Shown in pieces: positions 28,954 through 38,115 of a stretch of 64,000 bases of DNA. A program made the translations under genes and the position numbers. The notes under the pieces were generated by a model. That model made no database searches and was not told the origin of the DNA. It worked only from the letters and a program-made list of their open reading frames with translations. Numbering within the stretch: position 1 is the stretch's first letter; each line of letters opens with the position of its first letter. The DNA comes from BJHQ01 sp964654285 (lineage in GTDB: Bacteria > Planctomycetota > UBA11346), in contig CAZZJC010000004.1 in the NCBI GenBank assembly GCA_964654285.1, positions 62,001 to 126,000 of the forward strand, in the 5' to 3' direction.

Positions 28954-29901
28954 CTATCGTCCGTGCGCCGGGCCGGGCCCCGGATCGGTCTCGCTGGCCA
29001 GGCCGGCGTCCTCGGCCTCGGCCTCGTCCTCGTCCTCCAGCGGATCCTTGCCGGCACGCAGCTGGCTGAGCGCCTGCCAGGCGCCGACGCCGAGGCCCCA
29101 GACGAGGTACCCGAGCGTGCCCACCGCCAGCACCCACCAGGGTTCCCACACCAGCAGGGCGACCAGGCCGCCGAGCAGGATGAAGCGACGGAACGACATG
29201 CGGCCGAGCAGCATGTTGCCGACATGGGGATAGCGCACGGTCGAGACCATGGTCAGGGCGCAGACCACGGTGACCGCGAGCAGGAACCAGCGGAACCAAT
29301 CCAGGCTGTCGAGCAGGTTCTTGTAGTCGATGTTCAACGGCACCCCAAGGGTGGCGAATTCCTTGGAATGCAGCAGCACCAGGGCGCAGACCACGGCGGC
29401 GGCACCGGGCGAGGGGATGCCGCGGAAATGGGTGTTGGCCTCCGGATTCGGGCCGGTGTGCTCGACGTTGTAGCGGGCGAGGCGGATGGCGGTCAGCACG
29501 GGGTAGATCACGGTGATGAACCAGAGCAGACGTTCGCCGTGATCGAAGACCCCGGAATGCCCGAGGATGAGGCGATGGACGAGGATGGCCGGTGCGACCC
29601 CGAACGACACCACGTCGGCGAGGCTGTCGAGTTCCGCCCCGAACGGGCCATCCTGCTTGGTCAGGCGCGCGACCTTGCCATCGAACATGTCGCAGACCAT
29701 GGCGACGAAGATCATCAGCGCACCATAGAACAACTGGCCGTGCGCCGCGCACAGGATGGCGGTGATGCCCGACGCCAGATTGCCGGCGGTGAGGGTGGTC
29801 GGCAGCACCGGCAGCGTCTTCAGGCGGCGGATGCGCTGGCGCACCCGCGCCAGGCGGTCGCTGGGCGGCGAGGCCGGCGCCCGGTCAGGATTGCCGTTCA
29901 T
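28954..29901 (-). CDS. pssA: CDP-diacylglycerol-serine O-phosphatidyltransferase
   Basis: A 315-residue membrane enzyme that makes phosphatidylserine from CDP-diacylglycerol and serine. The CDP-alcohol phosphotransferase signature D-G-x2-A-R-x8-G-x3-D-x3-D is exact at residues 74-96 (Asp74, Gly75, Ala78, Arg79, Gly88, Asp92, Asp96). Six to eight hydrophobic segments and an acidic C-terminal tail (EDEDEAEAED) follow. Its ATG overlaps the psd stop as ATGA, so the two successive steps to phosphatidylethanolamine are coupled. Confidence 0.95.
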   Translation of the reverse strand: MNGNPDRAPASPPSDRLARVRQRIRRLKTLPVLPTTLTAGNLASGITAILCAAHGQLFYGALMIFVAMVCDMFDGKVARLTKQDGPFGAELDSLADVVSFGVAPAILVHRLILGHSGVFDHGERLLWFITVIYPVLTAIRLARYNVEHTGPNPEANTHFRGIPSPGAAAVVCALVLLHSKEFATLGVPLNIDYKNLLDSLDWFRWFLLAVTVVCALTMVSTVRYPHVGNMLLGRMSFRRFILLGGLVALLVWEPWWVLAVGTLGYLVWGLGVGAWQALSQLRAGKDPLEDEDEAEAEDAGLASETDPGPGPAHGR

Positions 29902-30575
29902 GCCTTCCCTTCGCCGAGTTCGACCAGGATCGTCTCACCGCAGCGCACGCGCTGGCCGAGCGCGACCTTCACCGTGTGGACGCAGCCGGCCGGCAGCCAG
30001 AGCTCGGTGCGGGAGCCGAAGCGGATCATGCCGTAGAGTTCCCCGCGCTGCAGGACATCGCCGACCCCGTGGGTGCAGACGATCCGCCGCGCGATGAGGC
30101 CGCTCAGCTGCCGCACCAGCAGGCGCAGCCCAGGCGCGACCGCGTCGTCGGCGATGAGGCCCAGGGTGTTGGCCTCGTTTTCGTGCTTGGCATCGGGATG
30201 GCGCACGTCGAGGAACTTCCCCGGCTTGTACTGGGCCCAGGCGATGCGGCCGGCGATCGGAGCACGGTTCACGTGGACATCGAACACCGACAGGAAGATG
30301 CCGATGCGCAGCGCCGGCCCCTGGATGAACTCGGGTTCGTCCACGGTCTCGATGTCGACCACGATGCCATCGGCCGGCGCGATCAGGCAGCGTTCGCCGC
30401 CCTGCGGCGTGCGCGCCGGATTGCGGAAGAACGCGAGGGTGAACAGCCAGAGCGCGGCGGCGACGGCGCCGCCGACCCAGCGTGCGGGGCCGGCGGGCAG
30501 GAGCCACACGCCCCAGCCGAGGATGACGGTGGCGAGCAGGATGGTGGGGATGCCCCAGCGGGCGATGGTGGGCAT
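29898..30575 (-). CDS. psd: Phosphatidylserine decarboxylase, short form
   Basis: A 225-residue enzyme of the short (archaeal-type) PSD class that makes phosphatidylethanolamine. Two N-terminal hydrophobic segments anchor it. APADGIVVDIE, FLSVFDVHVNRAP and IRFGSRTEL are visible; the Gly-Ser in the last is where self-cleavage would create the pyruvoyl group. The ATG at 30575 begins the membrane anchor, while the frame is open but unrelated upstream. It lies 8 bp after the small membrane protein gene and overlaps pssA by 4 bp. Confidence 0.93.
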   Translation of the reverse strand: MPTIARWGIPTILLATVILGWGVWLLPAGPARWVGGAVAAALWLFTLAFFRNPARTPQGGERCLIAPADGIVVDIETVDEPEFIQGPALRIGIFLSVFDVHVNRAPIAGRIAWAQYKPGKFLDVRHPDAKHENEANTLGLIADDAVAPGLRLLVRQLSGLIARRIVCTHGVGDVLQRGELYGMIRFGSRTELWLPAGCVHTVKVALGQRVRCGETILVELGEGKA

Positions 30576-30583
30576 GGCGGGAT

Positions 30584-30904
30584 TCACCAGAGTCCGGGCG
30601 ACGTCGTCAGGATCGGCTGGGAGGCCTGCTTCCACACGCGTTCCCAGGGGATGAGGACCAATGCGAAGATGATCTGCGCAACCAGGCTGGAACGCCAGAG
30701 GGCCCCGACTTCGAGTTTCCAGGCGCAAATCCACAGCCCGAGCCCGAGCAGCAGCCAGCCGACCAGGAGGCCCTGATTGGCGCCCACGCTGGCGATCGTG
30801 GCTGCCAGCAACCCGTATCCAAACGCGCGAAACCACCGTCCAGCCTGCGGTTTGCGGGCATAGAACGAGTCCAGGTTGATGTGGGCCGCATCCCGGTAGC
30901 GCAT
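30584..30904 (-). CDS. Small membrane protein of unknown function
   Basis: A 106-residue protein with three hydrophobic segments (AFGYGLLAATIASVGA, GLLVGWLLLGLGLWICAW, SSLVAQIIFALVLIPW) after a polar N-terminus with aromatic and basic residues. I do not recognise a family. It ends 8 bp before psd and starts 55 bp after the outer-membrane-type gene, so it is probably co-transcribed with phospholipid synthesis genes. Confidence 0.6.
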   Translation of the reverse strand: MRYRDAAHINLDSFYARKPQAGRWFRAFGYGLLAATIASVGANQGLLVGWLLLGLGLWICAWKLEVGALWRSSLVAQIIFALVLIPWERVWKQASQPILTTSPGLW

Positions 30905-30959
30905 GGGCGGCGGACTCTAGGTGAACTCCAGGTTTCGCAATCGTCGCCGGTTTCCCGGC

Positions 30960-32423
30960 TCACCAGGCGAGCGAGGCGCCCAGGGTGGTGTCGAAGCCGT
31001 AGCCGGGCCGCTGATAGCGCCCGCCGTCGGGGGTCTGGTCGTCCGACAGCGGCACGTAGCCGCGCAGGCCGAAGCCGAGGCGCACGGCGTGCAGGTAGTC
31101 GATCCAGGAATCGGGGAAGCGGCCGAGGCCGAGCCGGATGCGCGGGCCGCCCTGGATGACCACGCGCTGGCTCGTCGCGCCCGCATGGGCCGGGTTCGGA
31201 CCGGTGGTGTTGACGCGCTCCCAGCGCAGACCGGCTCCGAGATCGAACATGGTCTCGACCGCCACCGGCCAGCCGACGCTGCGCCAGCCGGGACGCAGGC
31301 CGATCAGGCCCTGGTCGTAGTCGATGCTGTTGTCGTCCCAGCCATAGCCGGGCACATGGCCCATGCGGTATTCGACGTAGACCCCGACTTCGCGGCTGCC
31401 GTGCCCCCAGGGCTCGTGCCAGGTCGACGGACGCCAGGCGATCATGGCGCCATGGCCGCCGGTGCCGCCGGAGAAGAACACGTCCTGGTCGAAGCGGTCG
31501 GATCCGTCGCCCGGCTTGCGGTCGGCCAGGGCCCAGTCCGGGATGACGGGCGCGGAACCGACATCGAACTTCAGGCCGAGCCGGCCTTCGGTCGCGCGCG
31601 TCGCCGGATTGCAGGCCACGTCGAGGAAAAGGCCCAGCGCGGTGCAGAGCCCCGGGATCGGGATGGCCGAGGACGCCATGCCGGCCTGGATCCACCAGCC
31701 CTGCTCGTGGTGGTCGACGGCGGCGGCGGTCAGCCCCATCGCCGGGCCCTGGTTGTCGCGCCAGAGCCCGCCGAGCCAGACCGCGCCGCTGCGGCCGCGC
31801 GCGGTGAAGTCGCTGCCGAGGGAACTCTGCAGATGCCCGGTGGCGGTCGCCATGAAGCCCGCGCGCGGCTCGATCGCGAACACGCCCGGCGCGACCGGGG
31901 CGAGGGATCCGATGGTGAAGCTCCCGCGCCATTGCGCCCAGGCGAGCGGATCGGTGTCGGCCTTGCGCTCGTAGGTCAGGGTGACGTCCTGGTTGCCGAT
32001 CTTGGAGTGGATGCCGTTCTGCACCGCATCGGTGCCGAAGTTGCCGGTCGAGCGCGTGCCGCCGCCGGCCGCGAGCACCCCCCGGTAGCGGCAGCCCTTG
32101 TCGGCATGATCCCAGGCGAGGCCGAGGGTGAGGGTCAGCTCATCCGCCCGCCGCTGGCCGCCGCGATCGGTGAGCGAACTGTAGTCCGCGCCGATGACCG
32201 GGGAAAAGGGCGCGATCGGCCTGATCGGGATGCGGACCCCGAGTTCGCCCCCGCCGGTGCGGTAGTCGTCGAGGTTGCGCACCGCATCGGCGAAGTAGTC
32301 GTTGTGGTGGTCGAGCCAGAATGCCACCGGTTCGACCCCGGCGATCGGCGGCAGCGGCAGGCCCGGGACGTCGCCGGCGGCGGCGGCCAGGGCGATGGTC
32401 AGCAGGATGGGGATGCGGGGCAT
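30960..32423 (-). CDS. Predicted outer-membrane beta-barrel protein, unknown family
   Basis: A 487-residue protein with a short signal peptide (MPRIPILLTIALAAAAG) and strongly alternating polar/aromatic strands separated by Gly/Asp-rich turns throughout. It ends FDTTLGASLAW with a C-terminal aromatic, as barrel proteins do. I do not recognise the family; it is not visibly the same as the alginate-export-type porin at the left of the window. It lies between the kinase-FGE gene (41 bp) and the small membrane protein gene (55 bp), all on the same strand. Confidence 0.6.
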   Translation of the reverse strand: MPRIPILLTIALAAAAGDVPGLPLPPIAGVEPVAFWLDHHNDYFADAVRNLDDYRTGGGELGVRIPIRPIAPFSPVIGADYSSLTDRGGQRRADELTLTLGLAWDHADKGCRYRGVLAAGGGTRSTGNFGTDAVQNGIHSKIGNQDVTLTYERKADTDPLAWAQWRGSFTIGSLAPVAPGVFAIEPRAGFMATATGHLQSSLGSDFTARGRSGAVWLGGLWRDNQGPAMGLTAAAVDHHEQGWWIQAGMASSAIPIPGLCTALGLFLDVACNPATRATEGRLGLKFDVGSAPVIPDWALADRKPGDGSDRFDQDVFFSGGTGGHGAMIAWRPSTWHEPWGHGSREVGVYVEYRMGHVPGYGWDDNSIDYDQGLIGLRPGWRSVGWPVAVETMFDLGAGLRWERVNTTGPNPAHAGATSQRVVIQGGPRIRLGLGRFPDSWIDYLHAVRLGFGLRGYVPLSDDQTPDGGRYQRPGYGFDTTLGASLAW

Positions 32424-32464
32424 GTGGTCTCGTCAGGGCTGGGCGGGGCTTGGCAAGGCAGCAG

Positions 32465-35400
32465 TCACGGTTTCGCAGGCGCGACATCGAGGGCCAGGCG
32501 CAGGCCGCAGGACAGGTACACCTGGGTCGCATCGATCTCGCGCCGGCTCCAGGCGGAGAAGCGGTCGGGCATGCGATCTGCGAAGCTGCCCCCGACCACG
32601 ACCCGAAGCCGCGGGTCGAGCGGCGAACGATCGGAGGTGAATTCCATCACCCCGCCCGCCAGATCGCGCACGCCCTGCACCGAGACATCGGTGCCGATGC
32701 TGCCCACCGCGAGGTCGCCCGGGCGTTTGCTGCGTCCGGCGGTGAGGGCGCTATGGCAGAACCCGAGATCCAGGGCATCGCCCCAGGGCTGGGCGCGGCC
32801 GTCGCCGCCCTGGACCGCCAGCATCCATTCGTTGCGGGTCGGCAGACGCCAGGCCAGGCGGTCGCGCTGGCGGCGCCAGGCGACGTAGGCTTCGGCGTCC
32901 TCGGCGCTGATCCCGCCCACCGGGGCCTCGCGCCGCACCGGCACCCGGGTCTCGCCGCCGTGCGCGTCCTGCACCGCGACCTCGAGCAGGAACTCGGCGG
33001 AATACTTCTTCCAGAAGGGCCAGGTCTTCTGGCACCAGATCGGCGCCTCGGCATCGAGCGAAGGACGCGGGGCGAGGACCAGGCGCGGGTTGCGGACGTC
33101 GCGGCGGGCCTCGGCGTGGCGCTCGTTGATCGCGGGATCATTGAGGAAATCCAGCCATTCGCCGCAGGTGATCTCGTGCACCGCGAGCGCGAACCCGGCC
33201 ACGTCGCCGATCCGGCGGCCGTCGCGGCCATAGATCGGCGCGGCGGGCAGGTAGGCCACCCCGGCAGGCAGGGGCGGCGGCGGCGACAGGTCCAGGGTGC
33301 GCGCCTCGCCGCGGCGCAGACGCAGGGCGATCCGGACGCCGGATGGACCTTCGACCAGATACCGACCGCGCTTGACCTTGCGGCTCTCGCCCGGCGCCAG
33401 CGACAACGCCGCATCGGTCCCTGCCGGGCCGAGCGTGCGGTCGCCGCGTTCGGCGAGCGGCACCAGGCGCAGCGGGGCGGAAGCGGAGGCGCAGACCAGG
33501 GTGCCCAGGCCCGCAAGCAGATCCGCGATGTCGCTGCCGGCGACCTTGGCGTAGGCCTCGGCCTGGGCCGCGAAGGCCGCCGCCTCGGAGGCGTTGCCGG
33601 CGTCCTCGGCCTCCTGCACGCGGTCGAGGAAGAAGCGGACCAGATGCTCATGGGTCCGGGCCGACTTCGGCGCCCGCGCCACCGCCCGATGCAGCTGCCC
33701 GAGCGCCTCGGCCAGGGCGGACGAACGCTGCTCGTCCAGCTCGCGCCGGCGCAGTTCGACCTGGTGCAGCTCGTCGCGGATGCGCGCCCTGGCGCCAGGA
33801 TCCGCTTCGCGGTTGAGCAGCTCCTGCAGTTCGGACTGCCGGTTCAGCGCCGCGTTGATCTGATCGAGGAAGATCGCCGCCGCCGCGCGGCGTTCGCTGC
33901 CGCGATCGACCAGCGCCGCAGCCTCGCGCTCGGCTTCGATGTCCAGCGCACGCTCGACCACCAGCGCGAGTTCGGCCAGGTGCGGATGGTCGGGCACGAT
34001 GCCGCGCGCCTGGTCGAGCAGACGCTGCGCCTCCAGGCCATGCCCGGCCGCTGCGGCGCCGCGGCAGAGCTCGATCTTGGCATCGGCGGTCCTGCGGTTC
34101 TTGGCGGCATTCTGCCGCTCGCCCTCGCGGCGGGCCTCGGCCTGCTCCTGCTCCTTCTGCTTTTCGAGCCGTTGCAGCAGTTCGGCCAGCAGTTCCGAAC
34201 CGGTGGGATCCAGGCGCGACGCCTCGCGCGCCAGGGTGACCGCCTCGGTCAGCTCCCCCCTGTCGGCGGCCGCCTGCGCCTGGCTGCGCCGTTGCGCCGC
34301 CTCGTGCCGGTTGCGCAGGATGCGTGCCTCGCCCTTGATCCGTTCCGTCTCGCCGGCCACCGCGGTGATGGCGGCGCTCTGGCGGGTGCGCAGGTCGCCG
34401 TCCGGCGCCAGACCCAGGGCCTGGACGTGGAGATCCTTCACCGCGTCCAGCCGGGCGACCAGCGCATCGAGGCGCAGCGGATCAGAGCCCGCCGCCAGCA
34501 GGTCGACCTGGATCCGTTCGCGCGCCGCCACGGCGTCGCGATCGAGCTGGATCGCCTTGGCGCGGTTCTCGGCGGCGAGCTTGATCTTGTCCTGGTGCTC
34601 TGCGGCCACCGCGATCTCGACCTCGATCCGGCGCAGGCTGTCCTGGGTCTCCTTGTCGTTGGGACGCAGCCCGAGGATGCGCTGGTAGCTGTCGCGCGCC
34701 CGGTCGAGCTGGGGCGGGCTGGCAAGGCGGTGCGTCGCGGCCTCGCGGCGGAGGTCGTTGACCTGGCGGGTGATGCCGGCCTGCTTCGCCTCATCCATCC
34801 GCCACCAGGCGAATCCGCCCACCAGCAGCACCGCCGCCGCCGCCGCCACGGCGGGGATGATCACCCGACGGTGGCGCGCGAGCACGCGGGCGACCTGCTC
34901 GGCCAGGCTCTCGCGATGCGCCGACACCGCGAGGCCGGAGATGAAATCGCGCAGGTCGCAGGCCAGGTCCTCGACCCGCTGGTAGCGCCGGGCCTGGTCG
35001 TTCTCCATCGCCTTGTGCACGATCGCGACCAGCGCGCGCGGCAGACGGCGGCCATGCGGCTGGCGGTCGAGGCGGGTCCAGGCCCCGTCGACGGCCTGTT
35101 CCAGGGTGCGGCGGATGTCGCCGCGCACGTAAGGGGAGGCGCCGCAGAGCAGTTCGTAGAGGATCACGCCGAGGGAATAGATGTCGCTGCGGTGGTCGAC
35201 CTTGTCGATCTCGCCGCGCGCCTGCTCCGGACTCATGTAGGCCGGCGTGCCGACCGCGAGCCCGACCATGGTCTCGTAGATGTCGTTGCCCGTGATCTCG
35301 CTCGACGAGCGCAGGCTGGTGACCGTGCTGCCCTTGGCCTGCCGGTCGCCCGGCGACGATTCGCCCCGGACCTTCGCCAGGCCCCAGTCGAGCACCAGCA

Positions 35401-36115
35401 CCTCGCCGAACTGCCCGACCATGATGTTGCGCGGCTTGAGATCGCGGTGGATCACGCCATGCGAATGCGCGAACGCCATCGCATCGAGCACGCGCAGGAA
35501 GAGCTGCAGCAGGTCGAAGCGGCGCTCCGGCCGGCCGGCGTCGTCGCGCAGGATCTCGGCGAGCTGCCGGCCCGAGATCCGCTTCATGGTGTAGAACACC
35601 GTGCCGTCGGGCAGGATGGCGAAATCGTGCACCGGCACGATGCCGGGATGCTCGAGCTGAGCGGTGACCTGGGCCTCGTGGATGAAGCGGCTGATGTCGT
35701 CGCCGTCGCAGGCGGTCGAGATCAGGGTCTTGAGCGCGATCTCGCGCCGGCAATCGCGGTCGCGGATGCTGTAGATGACGCCCTGCGCCCCGCGCCCGAG
35801 CTGGCCGGTGACGACGAACCGCGCCCCCGCCCCCGGATTGGTGGCGCACGGCGACCAGCGTTCCAGCTGGACGCGCAGATCATCCAGCTTGTCGACGCCG
35901 CGCAGCTTCTCGAAGGACAGGGTGGTGCTGGAGATGTTGCCGGTCCTGCCGACCTCCGACGACTCGACCCGGCGGGTCGGAACCTCCTTGGCCGATACCG
36001 GGATGGCGGGGTTCGCAGGTCTGACCGTGGCGGAGTACGTGTCTTCGCTCGGACTCTGCGCTTGGCCCCCGGTGCTCGGGTGCTGGGTCGCTGGCGTACG
36101 ATCGCTTCCGCTCAT
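32465..36115 (-). CDS. Ser/Thr protein kinase fused to a formylglycine-generating-enzyme-type domain
   Basis: A 1216-residue membrane protein. After a Ser/Thr-rich tail the kinase domain starts near residue 99: glycine loop GQLGRGAQGV, Lys129 in IALKT, HRDLKPRN at 223-230, DWG at 243 in place of DFG, and GTPAYMSPEQA. A transmembrane helix lies at about 418-438. Some 500 residues of charged, Arg/Glu-rich coiled coil or TPR-like helices follow. The last 190 residues are an FGE-sulfatase-type domain (EITCGEWLDFLND, WRLPTRNEWMLA, VRDLAGGVMEFTSD, VVGGSF). In such kinase fusions the FGE-type domain is thought to be a ligand-binding or sensor module rather than an enzyme. All kinase catalytic residues are kept. 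It heads a run with envelope and phospholipid genes. Confidence 0.9.
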   Translation of the reverse strand: MSGSDRTPATQHPSTGGQAQSPSEDTYSATVRPANPAIPVSAKEVPTRRVESSEVGRTGNISSTTLSFEKLRGVDKLDDLRVQLERWSPCATNPGAGARFVVTGQLGRGAQGVIYSIRDRDCRREIALKTLISTACDGDDISRFIHEAQVTAQLEHPGIVPVHDFAILPDGTVFYTMKRISGRQLAEILRDDAGRPERRFDLLQLFLRVLDAMAFAHSHGVIHRDLKPRNIMVGQFGEVLVLDWGLAKVRGESSPGDRQAKGSTVTSLRSSSEITGNDIYETMVGLAVGTPAYMSPEQARGEIDKVDHRSDIYSLGVILYELLCGASPYVRGDIRRTLEQAVDGAWTRLDRQPHGRRLPRALVAIVHKAMENDQARRYQRVEDLACDLRDFISGLAVSAHRESLAEQVARVLARHRRVIIPAVAAAAAVLLVGGFAWWRMDEAKQAGITRQVNDLRREAATHRLASPPQLDRARDSYQRILGLRPNDKETQDSLRRIEVEIAVAAEHQDKIKLAAENRAKAIQLDRDAVAARERIQVDLLAAGSDPLRLDALVARLDAVKDLHVQALGLAPDGDLRTRQSAAITAVAGETERIKGEARILRNRHEAAQRRSQAQAAADRGELTEAVTLAREASRLDPTGSELLAELLQRLEKQKEQEQAEARREGERQNAAKNRRTADAKIELCRGAAAAGHGLEAQRLLDQARGIVPDHPHLAELALVVERALDIEAEREAAALVDRGSERRAAAAIFLDQINAALNRQSELQELLNREADPGARARIRDELHQVELRRRELDEQRSSALAEALGQLHRAVARAPKSARTHEHLVRFFLDRVQEAEDAGNASEAAAFAAQAEAYAKVAGSDIADLLAGLGTLVCASASAPLRLVPLAERGDRTLGPAGTDAALSLAPGESRKVKRGRYLVEGPSGVRIALRLRRGEARTLDLSPPPPLPAGVAYLPAAPIYGRDGRRIGDVAGFALAVHEITCGEWLDFLNDPAINERHAEARRDVRNPRLVLAPRPSLDAEAPIWCQKTWPFWKKYSAEFLLEVAVQDAHGGETRVPVRREAPVGGISAEDAEAYVAWRRQRDRLAWRLPTRNEWMLAVQGGDGRAQPWGDALDLGFCHSALTAGRSKRPGDLAVGSIGTDVSVQGVRDLAGGVMEFTSDRSPLDPRLRVVVGGSFADRMPDRFSAWSRREIDATQVYLSCGLRLALDVAPAKP

Positions 36116-36178
36116 GGATGCGGGAAGAATGACGGAGGCGATCCGATCCGCCAGTGGCAGCGGGAACGGAACGGTCGT

Positions 36179-36730
36179 TTAAACAGCCGCTTCCGTGACC
36201 AGCGCGCTCACGGGTTCGAGGGCCAGGCCCGCCAGGGCCGAACGCGGCACCCAGGACATGCCCTCGGGCGCGGCGGTATCCGCCGCAGTGATCAGCCGGT
36301 AGATGAGCAGGAAGCAGCGCCGGCATTCGACAAGGGCGTCCTCATTGCAGTAACCGACGAGCTCGATGCGGCAGTCCCCGCGCCGCAGCAGCGCCTCGCC
36401 CAGGGCCTGCGCGAACCGGCGCAGCGCCGCCAGACCCTCGCCGAACTTCGCGGATTCGGGCGGGATGGGCGAGACGTGCAGGAGGATGCCATCTTCGGAC
36501 ACCAGGTACTGCGGCTTGCCGTCGCCGTCTCCCTCGGCCGCTGGCCGGCGGATCAGGATGCCGATGCGGACCTCCTTGGCATCCGAATCGGCGGCGACGG
36601 CCTCGGGCGCGGCGTACCATCCATCCGCGATGATGCTGGTCAGGATCGCCGGTTCGACCCGCTGGGTGAAACCGTGGATGCGGAACAGCTCGCGGCGCGG
36701 CATCGCGAGGACCAGCGGGGTGTCGTCCAT
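36179..36730 (-). CDS. NUDIX-like predicted phosphoesterase (COG4112 type)
   Basis: A 183-residue protein starting MDDTPLVLAMPRRELFRIHGF, as in a MutT-related family of predicted phosphoesterases. It continues with a beta-rich core (VRIGILIRR, QYLVSEDGILLH) and a C-terminal YRLITAADTAAPEGMSWV. I cannot identify an intact NUDIX box, so catalysis is uncertain. I start at the ATG at 36730, since the open frame upstream shows no homology. It precedes the kinase gene by 63 bp on the same strand and is 137 bp from the divergent MFS gene. Confidence 0.6.
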   Translation of the reverse strand: MDDTPLVLAMPRRELFRIHGFTQRVEPAILTSIIADGWYAAPEAVAADSDAKEVRIGILIRRPAAEGDGDGKPQYLVSEDGILLHVSPIPPESAKFGEGLAALRRFAQALGEALLRRGDCRIELVGYCNEDALVECRRCFLLIYRLITAADTAAPEGMSWVPRSALAGLALEPVSALVTEAAV

Positions 36731-36867
36731 GCTGGACGATAGCCCCGGAATCGGCGCGAAGCTACCACCGGCCGGGGTGGACGCAGGATGGTGAGTGACG
36801 TTTTTCCTGCCCCAGGTCGCCCCTGGGCATGGTTGCCGCGCCGCCGTCCCCGCCGCATGGTCGACGC

Positions 36868-38115
36868 ATGCTCGCACCGGCGTCATCCGCACCCGATCCG
36901 ATCCGCTGGTCGACCGTCATCACCGCCGCCCTGGTCATGCTCGCCACCCTGCCCGGACGTACCCAGGGCCTGGGCCTGATCACGGAGGGTGCGATCGCCG
37001 ATCTCGGCATCGACCGCATCTCCTTCGGCGAACTGAACCTGTGGGCGACCCTGATCGGTGCCGCCGCCTGCCTGCCGATGGGCTGGTGCATCGATCGCTT
37101 CGGCCTGCGCTGGCCGACCGTGACGACGATCGTGCTCCTGGCGGTGGTCGTGGCCGCCCTGGGTCGGCTCGCAGGCGGATCGATCCTGCCCCTCTTCCTG
37201 CTCATTTTCGCCACCCGCGCGCTGGGCCAGAGCGCCCTGTCGGTGGCGAGCATCACCGCCGTGGGCCGGTCGGGCGGCAGCCGGACGGGACCGGCGATGG
37301 GGATCTATACCGTCCTGCTCACGGTGCTCATGGCGGCGGCGTTCGTCGCGATCGGCGAAGCCATCGGCGCGTTCGGATGGCGCACCGCCTGGACCTGGGT
37401 GGCGGTGGCGCTGGCCTGCGGCATCGCGCCGCTGGTGGCCCTTGGATTCGCCACGACCAGCCGGCTTCCCAGCCAACCCGGCAGCGGGGATCCGGGGCTC
37501 CCCGACCCCGGCCGGGCAGCCGGCCACACCCTCGCCCAGGCCCTGGGCACGCCGTGCTTCTGGGTCTTCGCCGGCACGACCGCCCTGTTCGGCCTCGCCG
37601 CCTCGGGCCTGTCGCTGTGGAACCAGCAGGTCCTGGCCGAACACGGTTTCGACCAGCGGACGAACGCGTACTTCCTCGCCGCGACCACGCTCTTCGCCCT
37701 CCTCGGCCAGTTCATCTGCGGCTGGCTGCTGCCGCGCACCGCCCCGCCGCGCCTGCTCGCCGGAGCCCTGTCCGCCTATGCCGCCGGGCTGGCGGTCCTG
37801 GCGCTGACCACCGGCCCGGCGCTGCTGTGGACCGCCGCGCTGCTGATCGGCCTCGCCGCCGGCTTCATCATGGTGCTGTTCTTCGCGATCTGGGGCCTCG
37901 CCTTCGGCCCGCGCCAGCTCGGACGCATCCAGGGTGCGGCGCAGCTGCTGACCGTCCTCGCCTCGGCGGTCGGCCCGCTGATCTTCGCCCAGGTCCACGC
38001 CGCCTGGGGCGGTTTCGCGCCCGCCCTGGGTCTCCTCGCGGTCGGCATCGCGGCGGCGAGCGTGGTCGCCTGGCGTACGCGCCTGCCGACCGGCCGCCTC
38101 AATGCAGGAGCATGA
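36868..38115 (+). CDS. MFS transporter
   Basis: A 415-residue protein with about twelve membrane segments and the loop PMGWCIDRFGLRW after the second segment, characteristic of the major facilitator superfamily. Resemblance is to the general permease group (OFA/CynX-like), so the substrate is unknown. Several ATGs are possible; I use 36868, just before the first hydrophobic segment, as an ATG at 36829 would add thirteen Pro/Arg-rich residues. Its 3' end overlaps the 3' end of the convergent TSUP gene by 17 bp. Confidence 0.82.
   Translation: MLAPASSAPDPIRWSTVITAALVMLATLPGRTQGLGLITEGAIADLGIDRISFGELNLWATLIGAAACLPMGWCIDRFGLRWPTVTTIVLLAVVVAALGRLAGGSILPLFLLIFATRALGQSALSVASITAVGRSGGSRTGPAMGIYTVLLTVLMAAAFVAIGEAIGAFGWRTAWTWVAVALACGIAPLVALGFATTSRLPSQPGSGDPGLPDPGRAAGHTLAQALGTPCFWVFAGTTALFGLAASGLSLWNQQVLAEHGFDQRTNAYFLAATTLFALLGQFICGWLLPRTAPPRLLAGALSAYAAGLAVLALTTGPALLWTAALLIGLAAGFIMVLFFAIWGLAFGPRQLGRIQGAAQLLTVLASAVGPLIFAQVHAAWGGFAPALGLLAVGIAAASVVAWRTRLPTGRLNAGA

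Noticed and set aside
32321..36742. A 1473-codon open frame on the plus strand opposite the kinase-FGE gene
   Set aside because: It is the mirror of a high-GC coding gene; its translation is low-complexity Arg/Gly/Ala-rich with no motif, while the minus-strand frame has every kinase signature.
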